Position numbers and translations under genes: made by a program. From contig NZ_SJXJ01000018.1 of NCBI RefSeq assembly GCF_004337695.1, positions 1-64,000 on the forward strand: a DNA stretch of 64,000 bases. The letters are read 5' to 3'. The stretch comes from Tenacibaculum sp. M341. GTDB taxonomy: Bacteria; Bacteroidota; Bacteroidia; Flavobacteriales; Flavobacteriaceae. Positions 16,944 through 24,423 of this stretch are shown here, in pieces. A model generated the notes under the pieces. The model saw nothing but the letters and a program-made list of their open reading frames with translations, was not told where the DNA came from and searched no databases. Position 1 is the stretch's first letter; each line of letters opens with the position of its first letter.

Positions 16944-19900
16944 ATGTACAAAATTTTAAAAACAGTTGCTTGTAGTATTGTTATCATGTCTACAAGTGTA
17001 AACGCCCAAGAAATTGTTTTAAAAGGGAAACAACTTTTTGGAGATATGAAAGCGCGCCATATTGGTCCAGCTTTAATGAGTGGTCGAATTATCGACTTAG
17101 AAAACCACCCTACCAATCCTAAAATTATATATACAGGTACTGCTGGTGGAGGTGTATGGAAATCAGAAAATGCAGGAGCTACTTTTACTCCTATTTTTGA
17201 TGAATACGCACAATCTATTGGAGCAGTAGCTTTAGATCCAAGTGATCCTGACAATACCGTTTGGGTAGGAACAGGAGAAATATGGACAAGAAACAGTGTT
17301 TCTCTAGGAGACGGTTTATACAAATCTAAAGATGGTGGAACAAACTGGAAAAAAATTGGATTTGATAAATCAGAAAGAATCAGTAGTATTAAAATAAATC
17401 CTAAAAACTCTAATGAAGTATATGTTGCCATTATGGGAGCACTTTGGAGTGATAGCGATGAACGTGGTGTATACAAAACATTAGACGGAGGTAAAACATG
17501 GAATAAAATTCTGTATGTAGATCAAAAAACAGGAGCTAGTGATTTAATTATGGATCCTCAAAATCCAAATATATTATATGCTTCTATGTGGGAATTTAGA
17601 AGAACCGGATGGGGATTCAATTCTGGTGGAGCAGGTAGTGCATTATATAAATCAACAGATGCAGGTAAAACATGGAACAAAATTCATAATGGATTTCCAA
17701 AAGGAGATTTAGGAAGATTTGCAATTGCAATAGCACCATCAAAACCAAACTTAATATTTGCAGTTGTTGAAAGTAAAGAAAACAAAGGATTGTACAGATC
17801 TGATGATGCTGGAGCTAACTGGAAGTTATTAAACAGTGATTTCGGATTGGTAGTTCGTCCGTTTTATTTTTCAAGATTAGTAGTACATCCAACTAATCCT
17901 GATATTTTAGTAAAAGGAGGTTTATTTGGATCTATTTCTAGAGATGGAGGTAAAACCTTTAAAAATCTAGGAAACATGCACTCAGATATTCATGATATTA
18001 CATTCGATATCAAAAACCCAGAAGCCATGTATGTAGGTACTGATGGAGGTGTGTACAGAAGCTGGGATGGAGGTGCAACTATGGATATGGTTGACGATTT
18101 ACCACTGTCACAATTTTATCATATTAGTGTAGATAATGAAGAACCGTACAATATTTACGGAGGATTACAAGATAATGGATCGTGGTACGGACCTTCTTCT
18201 TCTCCTGGAGGAATTGAAGCAAGAGACTGGAAACGTGTTGGAGTAGGTGACGGGTTTAGAGTGTTAAGACACCCAACTAAAAAGATCATTTATTCAGAAA
18301 TGCAAGGAGCGCAACAAGTTTGGAGATATGATGTAGAAAGAAACTATACTAAAAACATTCAACCATTGCCTATTAAAGGAGAAGCAGATTTACGTTTCAA
18401 CTGGAACGCTCCAATGGCAGTAAGTGCTCATAAACCAGATCGTTTTTACATGGCAAGTCAGTTTTTACATGTAAGTGATGATATGGGAGATAACTGGAAA
18501 AAGATTTCTCCAGATTTAACAACAAACGATCCAGCAAAACAAGATAAAGAGTCTGGTGGAATATCAGTAGACAAATCAGGTGCAGAAACACATACCACTA
18601 TTTTTACCATTGCAGAATCGCCACTTGATGAAAATGTAATTTGGATAGGTACCGATGATGGTAATGTACAAGTAACACAAGATGGTGGAAAAACCTGGAC
18701 AAATACGGTGGCTAATATTTCAGGATTACCAAAAAACACTTGGGTATATCATATTGAAGCAAGCTCGCATAACAAAGGAACAGCGTATGCAGTTTTTGAT
18801 GGGCATACTACTGGTGACATGAATACGTATGTATACAAAACGTCAAATTTTGGTAAAACATGGAAGTCGATAGCAACTAAAGACATTGTTGGTTTTGCAA
18901 GAAACATTCAGGAAGATTATGTAAATGAAGATTTATTATTCTTAGGTACAGAATTCGGATTGTTTATTACGATTGATGGAGGTAAAAACTGGTCACGTTT
19001 TACAAATAATATGCCAGCTACTGCTGTTCATTTTATCGATTTACAGAAAAAAACTAACGATTTAGTTTTAGGAACACACGGACGTGGGGTTATTATTATT
19101 GATGATATTTCTCCGTTACGTGAAATTAATCAAACTACGTTAACTAAAAATGTACATTTCTTTAAAACCAAACCAGGAATAATGAAAGAGAAAGGCGGAT
19201 TTGGTGGAGGTAGTACTGAGTTACAATTTGTGGGTAATAATCCTACTTCAAATGCTAAAATAATTTACTACCTAAAAAAGCGTCATACTTTTGGTAAAAT
19301 GACCTTGGCAATTAAAGATCAAAACGACAATGAAATTATACAGTTAGTTCCAGGGAAATCTAAAGGAATTAATGTGGCTAGTTGGAACTTCAGACAAAAA
19401 AATCCGAAGGTAGCTGCTGGTAAGAGTTTTACTTTTGGAGGCTTTACAGCACCTCGTGTTGCTGAAGGTACTTATAAAGCAGTATTAAAGAAAGGTAAAA
19501 AAGAGTATGTAACTAATATTGAAGTTAAAAATGATCCTAACTCGTTAATTTCAGATAGCGATAGAGCAGCACAAAGAAAAACTACTTTAGCTTTATTTGA
19601 TGATATGGAAGATTTAGCATATTTAGTATATGTAATTGATACACATATTAAAGATGCGACTGCTTTAAAAGACGATAAAAAGTTTAAAAAGACAGCAACC
19701 AAAGTAATTAGTTTATTACAACCATTAAAAGAAAGTTTAGTGGTAACTACTGGAGATAATTATGTAGGTGAGGCTGAACCTGAATTACGTGAAAAGCTTT
19801 CTGATTTATATGCAGAGGTAGCGAATCAGTTTGAAAAGCCTTCAGCATCTCAATTAGAAAACAAAGAAGTATTAGAAACCAGATTAAAAAAGGCAAAAGC

Positions 19901-20015
19901 TGATTTTAAGAAAATTGAATCTAAAGAAGTAGCTAAGTTTTTAAAACTGAAAACAAAACAAGGTAAACAGCCTAAAAACATTTTAAGTAAAAAAGATTTT
20001 TTAGCTAAAGAATAG
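16944..20015 (+). CDS. Exported BNR/sortilin-type beta-propeller protein
   Basis: The ATG at 16944 gives the signal peptide MYKILKTVACSIVIMSTSVNA; an ATG at 16917 is less likely. About 1,023 residues. The first 700 contain repeated Asp-box-like motifs (SKDGGTNWKKI, TLDGGKTWNKI, STDAGKTWNKI, SDDAGANWKLL, TQDGGKTWTNT, TIDGGKNWSRF), typical of BNR/VPS10-sortilin propellers annotated as glycosyl hydrolases. The C-terminal third has a beta domain and a Lys-rich helical tail. No catalytic residues can be assigned; a peptidase- or sugar-binding role outside the cell is possible. A terminator follows at 20019. Confidence 0.82.
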   Translation: MYKILKTVACSIVIMSTSVNAQEIVLKGKQLFGDMKARHIGPALMSGRIIDLENHPTNPKIIYTGTAGGGVWKSENAGATFTPIFDEYAQSIGAVALDPSDPDNTVWVGTGEIWTRNSVSLGDGLYKSKDGGTNWKKIGFDKSERISSIKINPKNSNEVYVAIMGALWSDSDERGVYKTLDGGKTWNKILYVDQKTGASDLIMDPQNPNILYASMWEFRRTGWGFNSGGAGSALYKSTDAGKTWNKIHNGFPKGDLGRFAIAIAPSKPNLIFAVVESKENKGLYRSDDAGANWKLLNSDFGLVVRPFYFSRLVVHPTNPDILVKGGLFGSISRDGGKTFKNLGNMHSDIHDITFDIKNPEAMYVGTDGGVYRSWDGGATMDMVDDLPLSQFYHISVDNEEPYNIYGGLQDNGSWYGPSSSPGGIEARDWKRVGVGDGFRVLRHPTKKIIYSEMQGAQQVWRYDVERNYTKNIQPLPIKGEADLRFNWNAPMAVSAHKPDRFYMASQFLHVSDDMGDNWKKISPDLTTNDPAKQDKESGGISVDKSGAETHTTIFTIAESPLDENVIWIGTDDGNVQVTQDGGKTWTNTVANISGLPKNTWVYHIEASSHNKGTAYAVFDGHTTGDMNTYVYKTSNFGKTWKSIATKDIVGFARNIQEDYVNEDLLFLGTEFGLFITIDGGKNWSRFTNNMPATAVHFIDLQKKTNDLVLGTHGRGVIIIDDISPLREINQTTLTKNVHFFKTKPGIMKEKGGFGGGSTELQFVGNNPTSNAKIIYYLKKRHTFGKMTLAIKDQNDNEIIQLVPGKSKGINVASWNFRQKNPKVAAGKSFTFGGFTAPRVAEGTYKAVLKKGKKEYVTNIEVKNDPNSLISDSDRAAQRKTTLALFDDMEDLAYLVYVIDTHIKDATALKDDKKFKKTATKVISLLQPLKESLVVTTGDNYVGEAEPELREKLSDLYAEVANQFEKPSASQLENKEVLETRLKKAKADFKKIESKEVAKFLKLKTKQGKQPKNILSKKDFLAKE

Positions 20016-20018
20016 TAA

Positions 20019-20052
20019 AAAACCTTGTAAATTTTTATTTACAAGGTTTTTT
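20019..20052 (+). terminator. Intrinsic terminator
   Basis: AAACCTTGTAAAT pairs with ATTTACAAGGTTT, then a T run. It follows the BNR-protein stop codon by a few bases. Confidence 0.85.
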
Positions 20053-20153
20053 TAAGTAATTTTTATATGTAGAAGAACTGTGTCTGTTAACATTCATAAA
20101 AACGTTATAGAATTTTTACAACCATTGTAAAACAATCAGCAAGCTTTGAAATT

Positions 20154-20161
20154 TAGTTTTG
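20154..20161 (+). promoter_or_regulatory. Bacteroidetes -7 promoter box
   Basis: TAGTTTTG matches TAnnTTTG exactly. It lies 85 bases upstream of the 31-codon frame at 20247. No -33 TTG is seen at the usual spacing, so support is moderate. Confidence 0.35.
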
Positions 20162-20246
20162 TGTACCGTTCAAAACTTCTTAATATTGTTATACAAAAAG
20201 AATACAAATTACTGTAATTTTAAGAATAAAAAGAAAACAAAAAGCC

Positions 20247-20342
20247 ATGAATAAAGTACTTGAAATACATAAACTATATGCTGAAACTTTTATTGAATTA
20301 ATTTCTTTTAGAAGTACTTTATTAAAAGTTTTTGAAGAATAA
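20247..20342 (+). CDS. Very small ORF (31 aa)
   Basis: MNKVLEIHKLYAETFIELIS and a further eleven residues to the stop at 20340. It sits in a gene-free region between a TAnnTTTG box (20154) and an intrinsic terminator (20391-20418), so it belongs to a short independent transcript. Helix-forming, no family recognised. The transcript could equally be a small RNA. Confidence 0.35.
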   Translation: MNKVLEIHKLYAETFIELISFRSTLLKVFEE

Positions 20343-20390
20343 TGATAGCTTTGTAAAAAAGAATTAAAGACTTAAACAAATATTTAAAAA

Positions 20391-20418
20391 GACTCAAGCC
20401 TTATTGGTTTGAGTTTTT
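20391..20418 (+). terminator. Intrinsic terminator
   Basis: GACTCAAGCC pairs with GGTTTGAGTT (two G-U pairs) over a 5-base loop and is followed by seven T. It ends the short transcript with the 31-codon frame. Confidence 0.75.
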
Positions 20419-20477
20419 TTATGCATATAACCCAAAGTATAACTTGTTTTTCAAACAAAATAAACCTTATCAAATTA

Positions 20478-20520
20478 AAAAAACATCAAGATCGAAACTA
20501 GTTTCGTTCTTGATGTTTTT
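20478..20520. terminator. Long hairpin, bidirectional terminator
   Basis: A stem of about 20 bp with one mismatch (AAACATCAAGATCGAAAC pairing with GTTTCGTTCTTGATGTTT) and a 2-base loop, flanked by A and T runs on either side. No gene ends immediately before it, so it may belong to an unrecognised small transcript. Confidence 0.6.
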
Positions 20521-20691
20521 AAAAAAAGGTCTTGATCAATTTTTTTCTTCTTAGATATTTAGTAAAATTAAAATAAAGAGGAGTCTCGTTATTAAATAAA
20601 ATCAATCATTGCTTAAAAAGGTTGTTGTTACTGTAAATAATGCTACAATGATTGTTGAAGGTTTATGTGTAAACAAACAATCTGTTTAACG

Positions 20692-20790
20692 ATGAAAAGA
20701 TTCCTTAATTTGCTCCACTACTTCAGAACGACTCTTTCAATAACATTGTTGTTTTCTTTCTATTTGTTATTGCAGATTTATAATTTGTAA
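20692..20790 (+). CDS. Very small hydrophobic ORF (32 aa)
   Basis: MKRFLNLLHYFRTTLSITLL followed by a hydrophobic run to IYNL, ending at 20788. The shape (short basic start, one membrane helix) is that of small membrane peptides, including toxin-type peptides. It may be a chance frame; there is no family match I can name and no clear promoter. Confidence 0.25.
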   Translation: MKRFLNLLHYFRTTLSITLLFSFYLLLQIYNL

Positions 20791-20910
20791 AGTTATGAAC
20801 TTTTATTATTATAACTTTTATTGTTGTTATTGTGTTGATTTTTAGTTGGGTAATTGGTGTTTGTGGTGTCGTTTTTAATAATGATTTGTATTTCACTTTC
20901 ATTGTAGTTT

Positions 20911-20940
20911 CAAACTGTAAACTAATCTACTGCATACTGC
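20911..20940 (-). repeat. Dispersed repeat, partial copy
   Basis: The reverse complement reads GCAGTATGCAGTAGATTAGT and continues TTACAGTTTG. It matches the end of the 142-bp repeats at 22231 and 22486 (TATGCAGTAGGTTAGTTTAC). Confidence 0.6.
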
Positions 20941-20953
20941 TAACTTTTACTCT

Positions 20954-21056
20954 AGAGGCTCTGTGGCGTTTTCGGGAGTTGTTTTTTTCATCCCAGAGGT
21001 TCTGTGGCGTTTTCGGGAGTTGTTTTTTTTATCCCAGAAGTTCTGTGGCGTTTTTT
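20954..21056 (+). repeat. Tandem repeat, 41-bp unit, 2.5 copies
   Basis: The unit contains GTTCTGTGGCGTTTTCGGG followed by AGTTGTTTTTTTCATCCCAG. Copies begin at 20954, 20995 and 21036; the third stops after GGCGTTTT. The GC-rich block stands out in very AT-rich DNA. A frame of 77 codons covers it, but the repeat and poor composition argue against a gene. Confidence 0.75.
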
Positions 21057-21262
21057 GAAAACTAACTAACGATAAAAACAAGGCAGTTCATCTACTTTTT
21101 TAAACTATTCATCTTAATTAGCTGCAGATAAGTTAGTTAAAGTGTAATTTGTGTTCCCGTTTAAAACGTTCATTAACAGTTAGAAAACAAGTTTTACACC
21201 TAAGAAATAAGCTCAGCTAATATGAATTTCTTAAATGTAAAAAGTCATAAATACCCCATATT

Positions 21263-21604
21263 ATGAAAATAAAATTATTGAAATCAGTTTTAGTACTATT
21301 AGCTTTTGTGTTTACAGCTAATACCTCATTGTTTGCTCAAGAAAAGTCAAAAAAAGAAGAGATGATTGAGCGTAGAAAAGAGAAGAAAGAAAGTATGAGG
21401 CAAGAGCGAGAGATTATAAAAGCAGATCGTTTAAAGCAACGTGAACTTAGAAATAGAAAAAGAACAGAATTACAAGAAGAAAGAAAAAAGTTAGCTATTG
21501 AAAAACGTGAACAAAGAAGAAAACGAATGGAAGAACAAAGAGCATTATTAAAAGAAAGGCAAGAAAAATTAAGAGACGAGCGAAAAAAACAAAGAAGTAA
21601 GTAA
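21263..21604 (+). CDS. Exported Lys/Arg/Glu-rich helical protein A
   Basis: 113 residues. After the signal peptide MKIKLLKSVLVLLAFVFTAN (cleavage near LFAQ) the whole mature chain is charged: EKSKKEEMIERRKEKKESMR and so on, with no aromatic residues, and should form one long helix or coiled coil. It is paralogous to the gene at 21883, 280 bases downstream. Likely periplasmic. Function unknown; a chaperone-like, RNA-binding or envelope-spacing role would be speculation. Confidence 0.75.
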   Translation: MKIKLLKSVLVLLAFVFTANTSLFAQEKSKKEEMIERRKEKKESMRQEREIIKADRLKQRELRNRKRTELQEERKKLAIEKREQRRKRMEEQRALLKERQEKLRDERKKQRSK

Positions 21605-21623
21605 TTTGTGTCTCAGACATGTG

Positions 21624-21659
21624 AAATCCCTGTTAAAGTAAGTTTGCAGGGATTTTTTT
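21624..21659 (+). terminator. Intrinsic terminator
   Basis: AAATCCCTG (21624) pairs with CAGGGATTT (21647), followed by a T run, 20 bases after the stop of charged protein A. Confidence 0.75.
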
Positions 21660-21882
21660 ATGCTTATACATAATATTAGCTCACACGCTAAAAATAATTG
21701 ATAAACTCCTTATAATCATGCTAAAAAGAATTTAAATATTTGTAAAGTAATAGTTTAAGTTGTATCTTAGAACAGAAGAGTTTATGCTTTAAGTGCATAA
21801 AAATTACTGCAACTAACGTAAATAGCATAGCAATAAAATTTGCTTTTTCTTAATAACAAACAAATCACACAAACACCATCTT

Positions 21883-22158
21883 ATGAAGTTAAAATTTTTA
21901 AAAACAGCTTTCGTATTATTAGCGTTTATATTTACAGCTAATACCTCATTATTTGCTCAAGAAAATTCTAAAAAAGAAGAAATGAAAGAGCTTCGAAAAG
22001 AGAAAAAAGAGAATCGTAAGAAAGAGCGAGAGCTTAAAAAGCAAAAGAAAAAAGAAATGAAAGAGCAAAAAAAGAAAACAATGGAAAGACAAAGGGCTTT
22101 GCTAAAAGAAAGAAATGAAAAAATGAAAGAAAAGAAAGCCAAAATGAAGAATAAATAA
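21883..22158 (+). CDS. Exported Lys/Glu-rich helical protein B
   Basis: 91 residues, with a signal peptide (MKLKFLKTAFVLLAFIFTAN) nearly the same as that of the gene at 21263, even to the ANTSLFAQE junction. The mature chain is again only charged helix (KKEEMKELRKEKKENRKKER, then KKKEMKEQKKKTMERQ). It is a shorter tandem duplicate. Each copy has its own terminator, so the two are separate transcripts. Function unknown. Confidence 0.75.
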   Translation: MKLKFLKTAFVLLAFIFTANTSLFAQENSKKEEMKELRKEKKENRKKERELKKQKKKEMKEQKKKTMERQRALLKERNEKMKEKKAKMKNK

Positions 22159-22178
22159 TTTAAATTAAATAAAATAGA

Positions 22179-22213
22179 AAACCCTGTAAGTATTATGTTT
22201 ACAGGTTTTTTTG
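22179..22213 (+). terminator. Intrinsic terminator
   Basis: AAACCCTGTAA pairs with TTACAGGTTT with one bulge and is followed by T. It follows charged protein B. Confidence 0.75.
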
Positions 22214-22230
22214 TGAGGTTACAGTTTTTT

Positions 22231-22372
22231 GATCTCGACTGCGCTCGATCTGACACAGAATGATACTTGGTGATGAAGTAGAAAATCTTTTTAAACTGTC
22301 AACTTCGCTAAATCTGACAAGATCATCATTTTTATAGTTTGCGGTATGCAGTAAGTTAGTTTACAGTTTTAA
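22231..22372 (+). repeat. Dispersed intergenic repeat, copy 1
   Basis: This starts GATCTCGACTGCGCTCGATC and ends in TTAGTTTACAGTTTTAAA. It is nearly identical to 22486-22627, 255 bases downstream. No coding frame spans it. Confidence 0.85.
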
Positions 22373-22485
22373 AACAATTGAATACTCTCTTTTGTCTCCT
22401 CGAGCATTATTGAGTTTAAAAGCTTTTAAACGAAGATAGCTTACAAAGTAAGTCGAGAGGTTGTTTAGTAAACGTATTACTCATT

Positions 22486-22627
22486 GATCTCGACTCCGCT
22501 CGATCTGACACAGAATGACACTTGGTGATGAAGTAGAAAATCTTTTTAAACTATCAACTTCGCTCAATCTGACATGATCATCATTTTTATAGTTTACAGT
22601 ATGCAGTAGGTTAGTTTACAGTTTTAA
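22486..22627 (+). repeat. Dispersed intergenic repeat, copy 2
   Basis: This is the second copy of the 142-bp repeat, starting GATCTCGACTCCGCTCGATC. Differences from copy 1 are scattered single bases. A fragment of its end is found inverted at 20911 and a fragment of its beginning at 54441. Confidence 0.85.
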
Positions 22628-22666
22628 AGTTGGCTATTTTTACTGTAGTAGTTTAATTTAAAATTT

Positions 22667-23233
22667 TTAATGCAAAATGCTACCATCTTTTTTTAATCTG
22701 GGAGGGTGACCATTTCTTCCTTTTAAATGCCAAAAAATATATTCTTTTTCGTACTCAGAAATTCTACCTAATTCATATTCTGAAGAAATTAAGGAAGCTA
22801 TTTTAGAGTGATATTTTTGAGGTGAGTGAACAAATATAAAATAAGCAGATGCTTTTTTTGCTTTTAACCTATGCATGCCAGGAAAACCATATTTTTTGGT
22901 AAGTTGAATTAGTTTTTTAGTGTTTGATGCATCAATTTTATCTCTTAATAGTAAAATACTGTCTTGTGCCTTTTTATAGTTTGTAAACCTGTTGCCTAGT
23001 TTAGCTTTCTTTTCGTTGTAAAAAAGGTGTTTTCCATTACTTTTTCTATCAACTTTATAAGCAGAGTCTAATTTAATAGCGCTATATCTTATGTTTTGAT
23101 CTATTAAATACATAGAATCAACAACTTTATTTAAATAAATTAAGTTGTTGCTGTTAAGTTTTTTTATAGAAGTACATGCGCATAGTTTACATAATACACA
23201 AACCCTAAAAGTATGTACTAAAACATTTTTCAT
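22667..23233 (-). CDS. DUF6624-like exported protein, possible lipoprotein
   Basis: 188 residues. The N-terminus (MKNVLVHTFRVCVLCKLCAC) is hydrophobic with a Cys near residue 20 and may be a lipoprotein signal, although the lipobox is imperfect. The C-terminal half (LIQLTKKYGFPGMHRLKAKK, then SAYFIFVHSPQKYHSKI and a final EYIFWHLKGRNGHP) resembles the DUF6624 domain. Function unknown. The gene stands alone at the edge of the defence island, separated from the WYL gene by a divergent intergenic region. Confidence 0.65.
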   Translation of the reverse strand: MKNVLVHTFRVCVLCKLCACTSIKKLNSNNLIYLNKVVDSMYLIDQNIRYSAIKLDSAYKVDRKSNGKHLFYNEKKAKLGNRFTNYKKAQDSILLLRDKIDASNTKKLIQLTKKYGFPGMHRLKAKKASAYFIFVHSPQKYHSKIASLISSEYELGRISEYEKEYIFWHLKGRNGHPPRLKKDGSILH

Positions 23234-23349
23234 AGTTTCAAGGTAAACATTAAAGTAATAGAAGCCATTTTGTGGCTACCCATAAAGATACTTTTTTTGT
23301 AGTATATGAAAAAAATGTACCATTAAAATCAAGCTTTAAAGTAGCCATA

Positions 23350-23373
23350 TATAAGTATATTTACATACTTATA
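23350..23373. promoter_or_regulatory. Inverted repeat over the WYL promoter
   Basis: TATAAGTA and TACTTATA are perfect 8-bp arms around an 8-base spacer. The sequence includes TATATTTA, one mismatch from a -7 box, 17 bases before the WYL start codon. It is a likely autoregulatory operator. Confidence 0.45.
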
Positions 23374-23389
23374 AAACGAACCTCCGTTT

Positions 23390-24403
23390 ATGACCAACAG
23401 TAAACATGCGCATCTTAGATATAATATTTTAGATTATTGCTTTAGAAAAAAGGCATTTACATTTAATCAATTACTAACCTATGTAAATGAAAAGATAGCA
23501 CAACATTATCCTGAAGAAAATATATCAGAAAGAACGTTAAGAGACGATTTAAAATTATTTAGAGATTCAAAAAAAGGTTTTGGCGCTCCTTTACCCAGTA
23601 AAGCCAGAATTTTACAATACGAAAACCTTAACTTTTCAATTGCAAGCAAGCCATTATTAGCCTACGAACAATATTTAATAGATGCTTCTGTACAACTTTT
23701 AGAACGATTTGAAAACCATCCTAAATATGATAGACTAGCCGAAGCACTTTTTAAGTTTCAAGACAATGAAACTCTAGCAAATAACACAGATATTAGCAAG
23801 GTTGTTTTTTTTGATCATAATGAAGAGTATAAAGGAATACATCATTTAAAACCTTTGTATCATGCCATTCATAATAAAAACGTTTTAAAAATTACCTACA
23901 AAGGGTTTAAAGATAGTACCCCTAATTCATACAAATTTCATCCGTATTACTTAAAGCAGTATGATAACCGTTGGTTTTCATTTGGTCAAAACCCAAATTT
24001 TGATAACATTACTAATTTGACATTAGACCGTATAATTAATATTGAAATATCAGATAAGCAATATGCAGAAACCCGTATCGATTTTAAAGAATACTTTGAA
24101 GGTATTATAGGTGTAACTTTTGACGAAAATCAAAACCCTATTGAAATAATCATTAGTATTGAAAAATCATTATGGACATATATTAAAACAAAACCATTAC
24201 ACGGTTCTCAAAAGGTTAAGCAAGAACATCAAGACCATATTGATATAAGCTTACAGCTCATTCCAAATTACGAATTAGAAAGTATGCTATTACAATACGG
24301 AGAAAGACTAACAGTATTAGAACCCGAAACATTAAGGAAGTCTTTAAAAGAAAGAACTAAAATGATGATGGCAAACTATAACAGTGTAGATACAATGCAC
24401 TAA
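23390..24403 (+). CDS. WYL-domain transcriptional regulator
   Basis: 337 residues. The N-terminus holds a helix-turn-helix (FTFNQLLTYVNEKIAQHYPE, then NISERTLRDDLKLFR). The middle (about 145-225) holds a WYL-type Sm-like domain: LKPLYHAIHNKNVLKITYKG, then FHPYYLKQYDNRWFSFGQN, DRIINIEI. The C-terminal domain has a WCX-like end (LESMLLQYGERLTVLEPETL). WYL regulators commonly repress defence operons and sense phage-linked nucleic acid or nucleotide signals. It heads the defence island and lies 20 bases before the AAA ATPase gene. It likely controls the ATPase/partner pair and possibly the restriction operon. Confidence 0.88.
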   Translation: MTNSKHAHLRYNILDYCFRKKAFTFNQLLTYVNEKIAQHYPEENISERTLRDDLKLFRDSKKGFGAPLPSKARILQYENLNFSIASKPLLAYEQYLIDASVQLLERFENHPKYDRLAEALFKFQDNETLANNTDISKVVFFDHNEEYKGIHHLKPLYHAIHNKNVLKITYKGFKDSTPNSYKFHPYYLKQYDNRWFSFGQNPNFDNITNLTLDRIINIEISDKQYAETRIDFKEYFEGIIGVTFDENQNPIEIIISIEKSLWTYIKTKPLHGSQKVKQEHQDHIDISLQLIPNYELESMLLQYGERLTVLEPETLRKSLKERTKMMMANYNSVDTMH

Positions 24404-24423
24404 TAAGAACAATATTTGAAAAA

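Noticed and set aside
20832-21065. 77-codon frame across the 41-bp tandem repeats
   Set aside because: It is an artefact of the repeats: low-complexity hydrophobic sequence, no natural start context.
21957-22256. 99-codon minus-strand frame opposite charged protein B
   Set aside because: Phe/Ser/Leu-rich complement of a Lys-rich gene; it also crosses the terminator.
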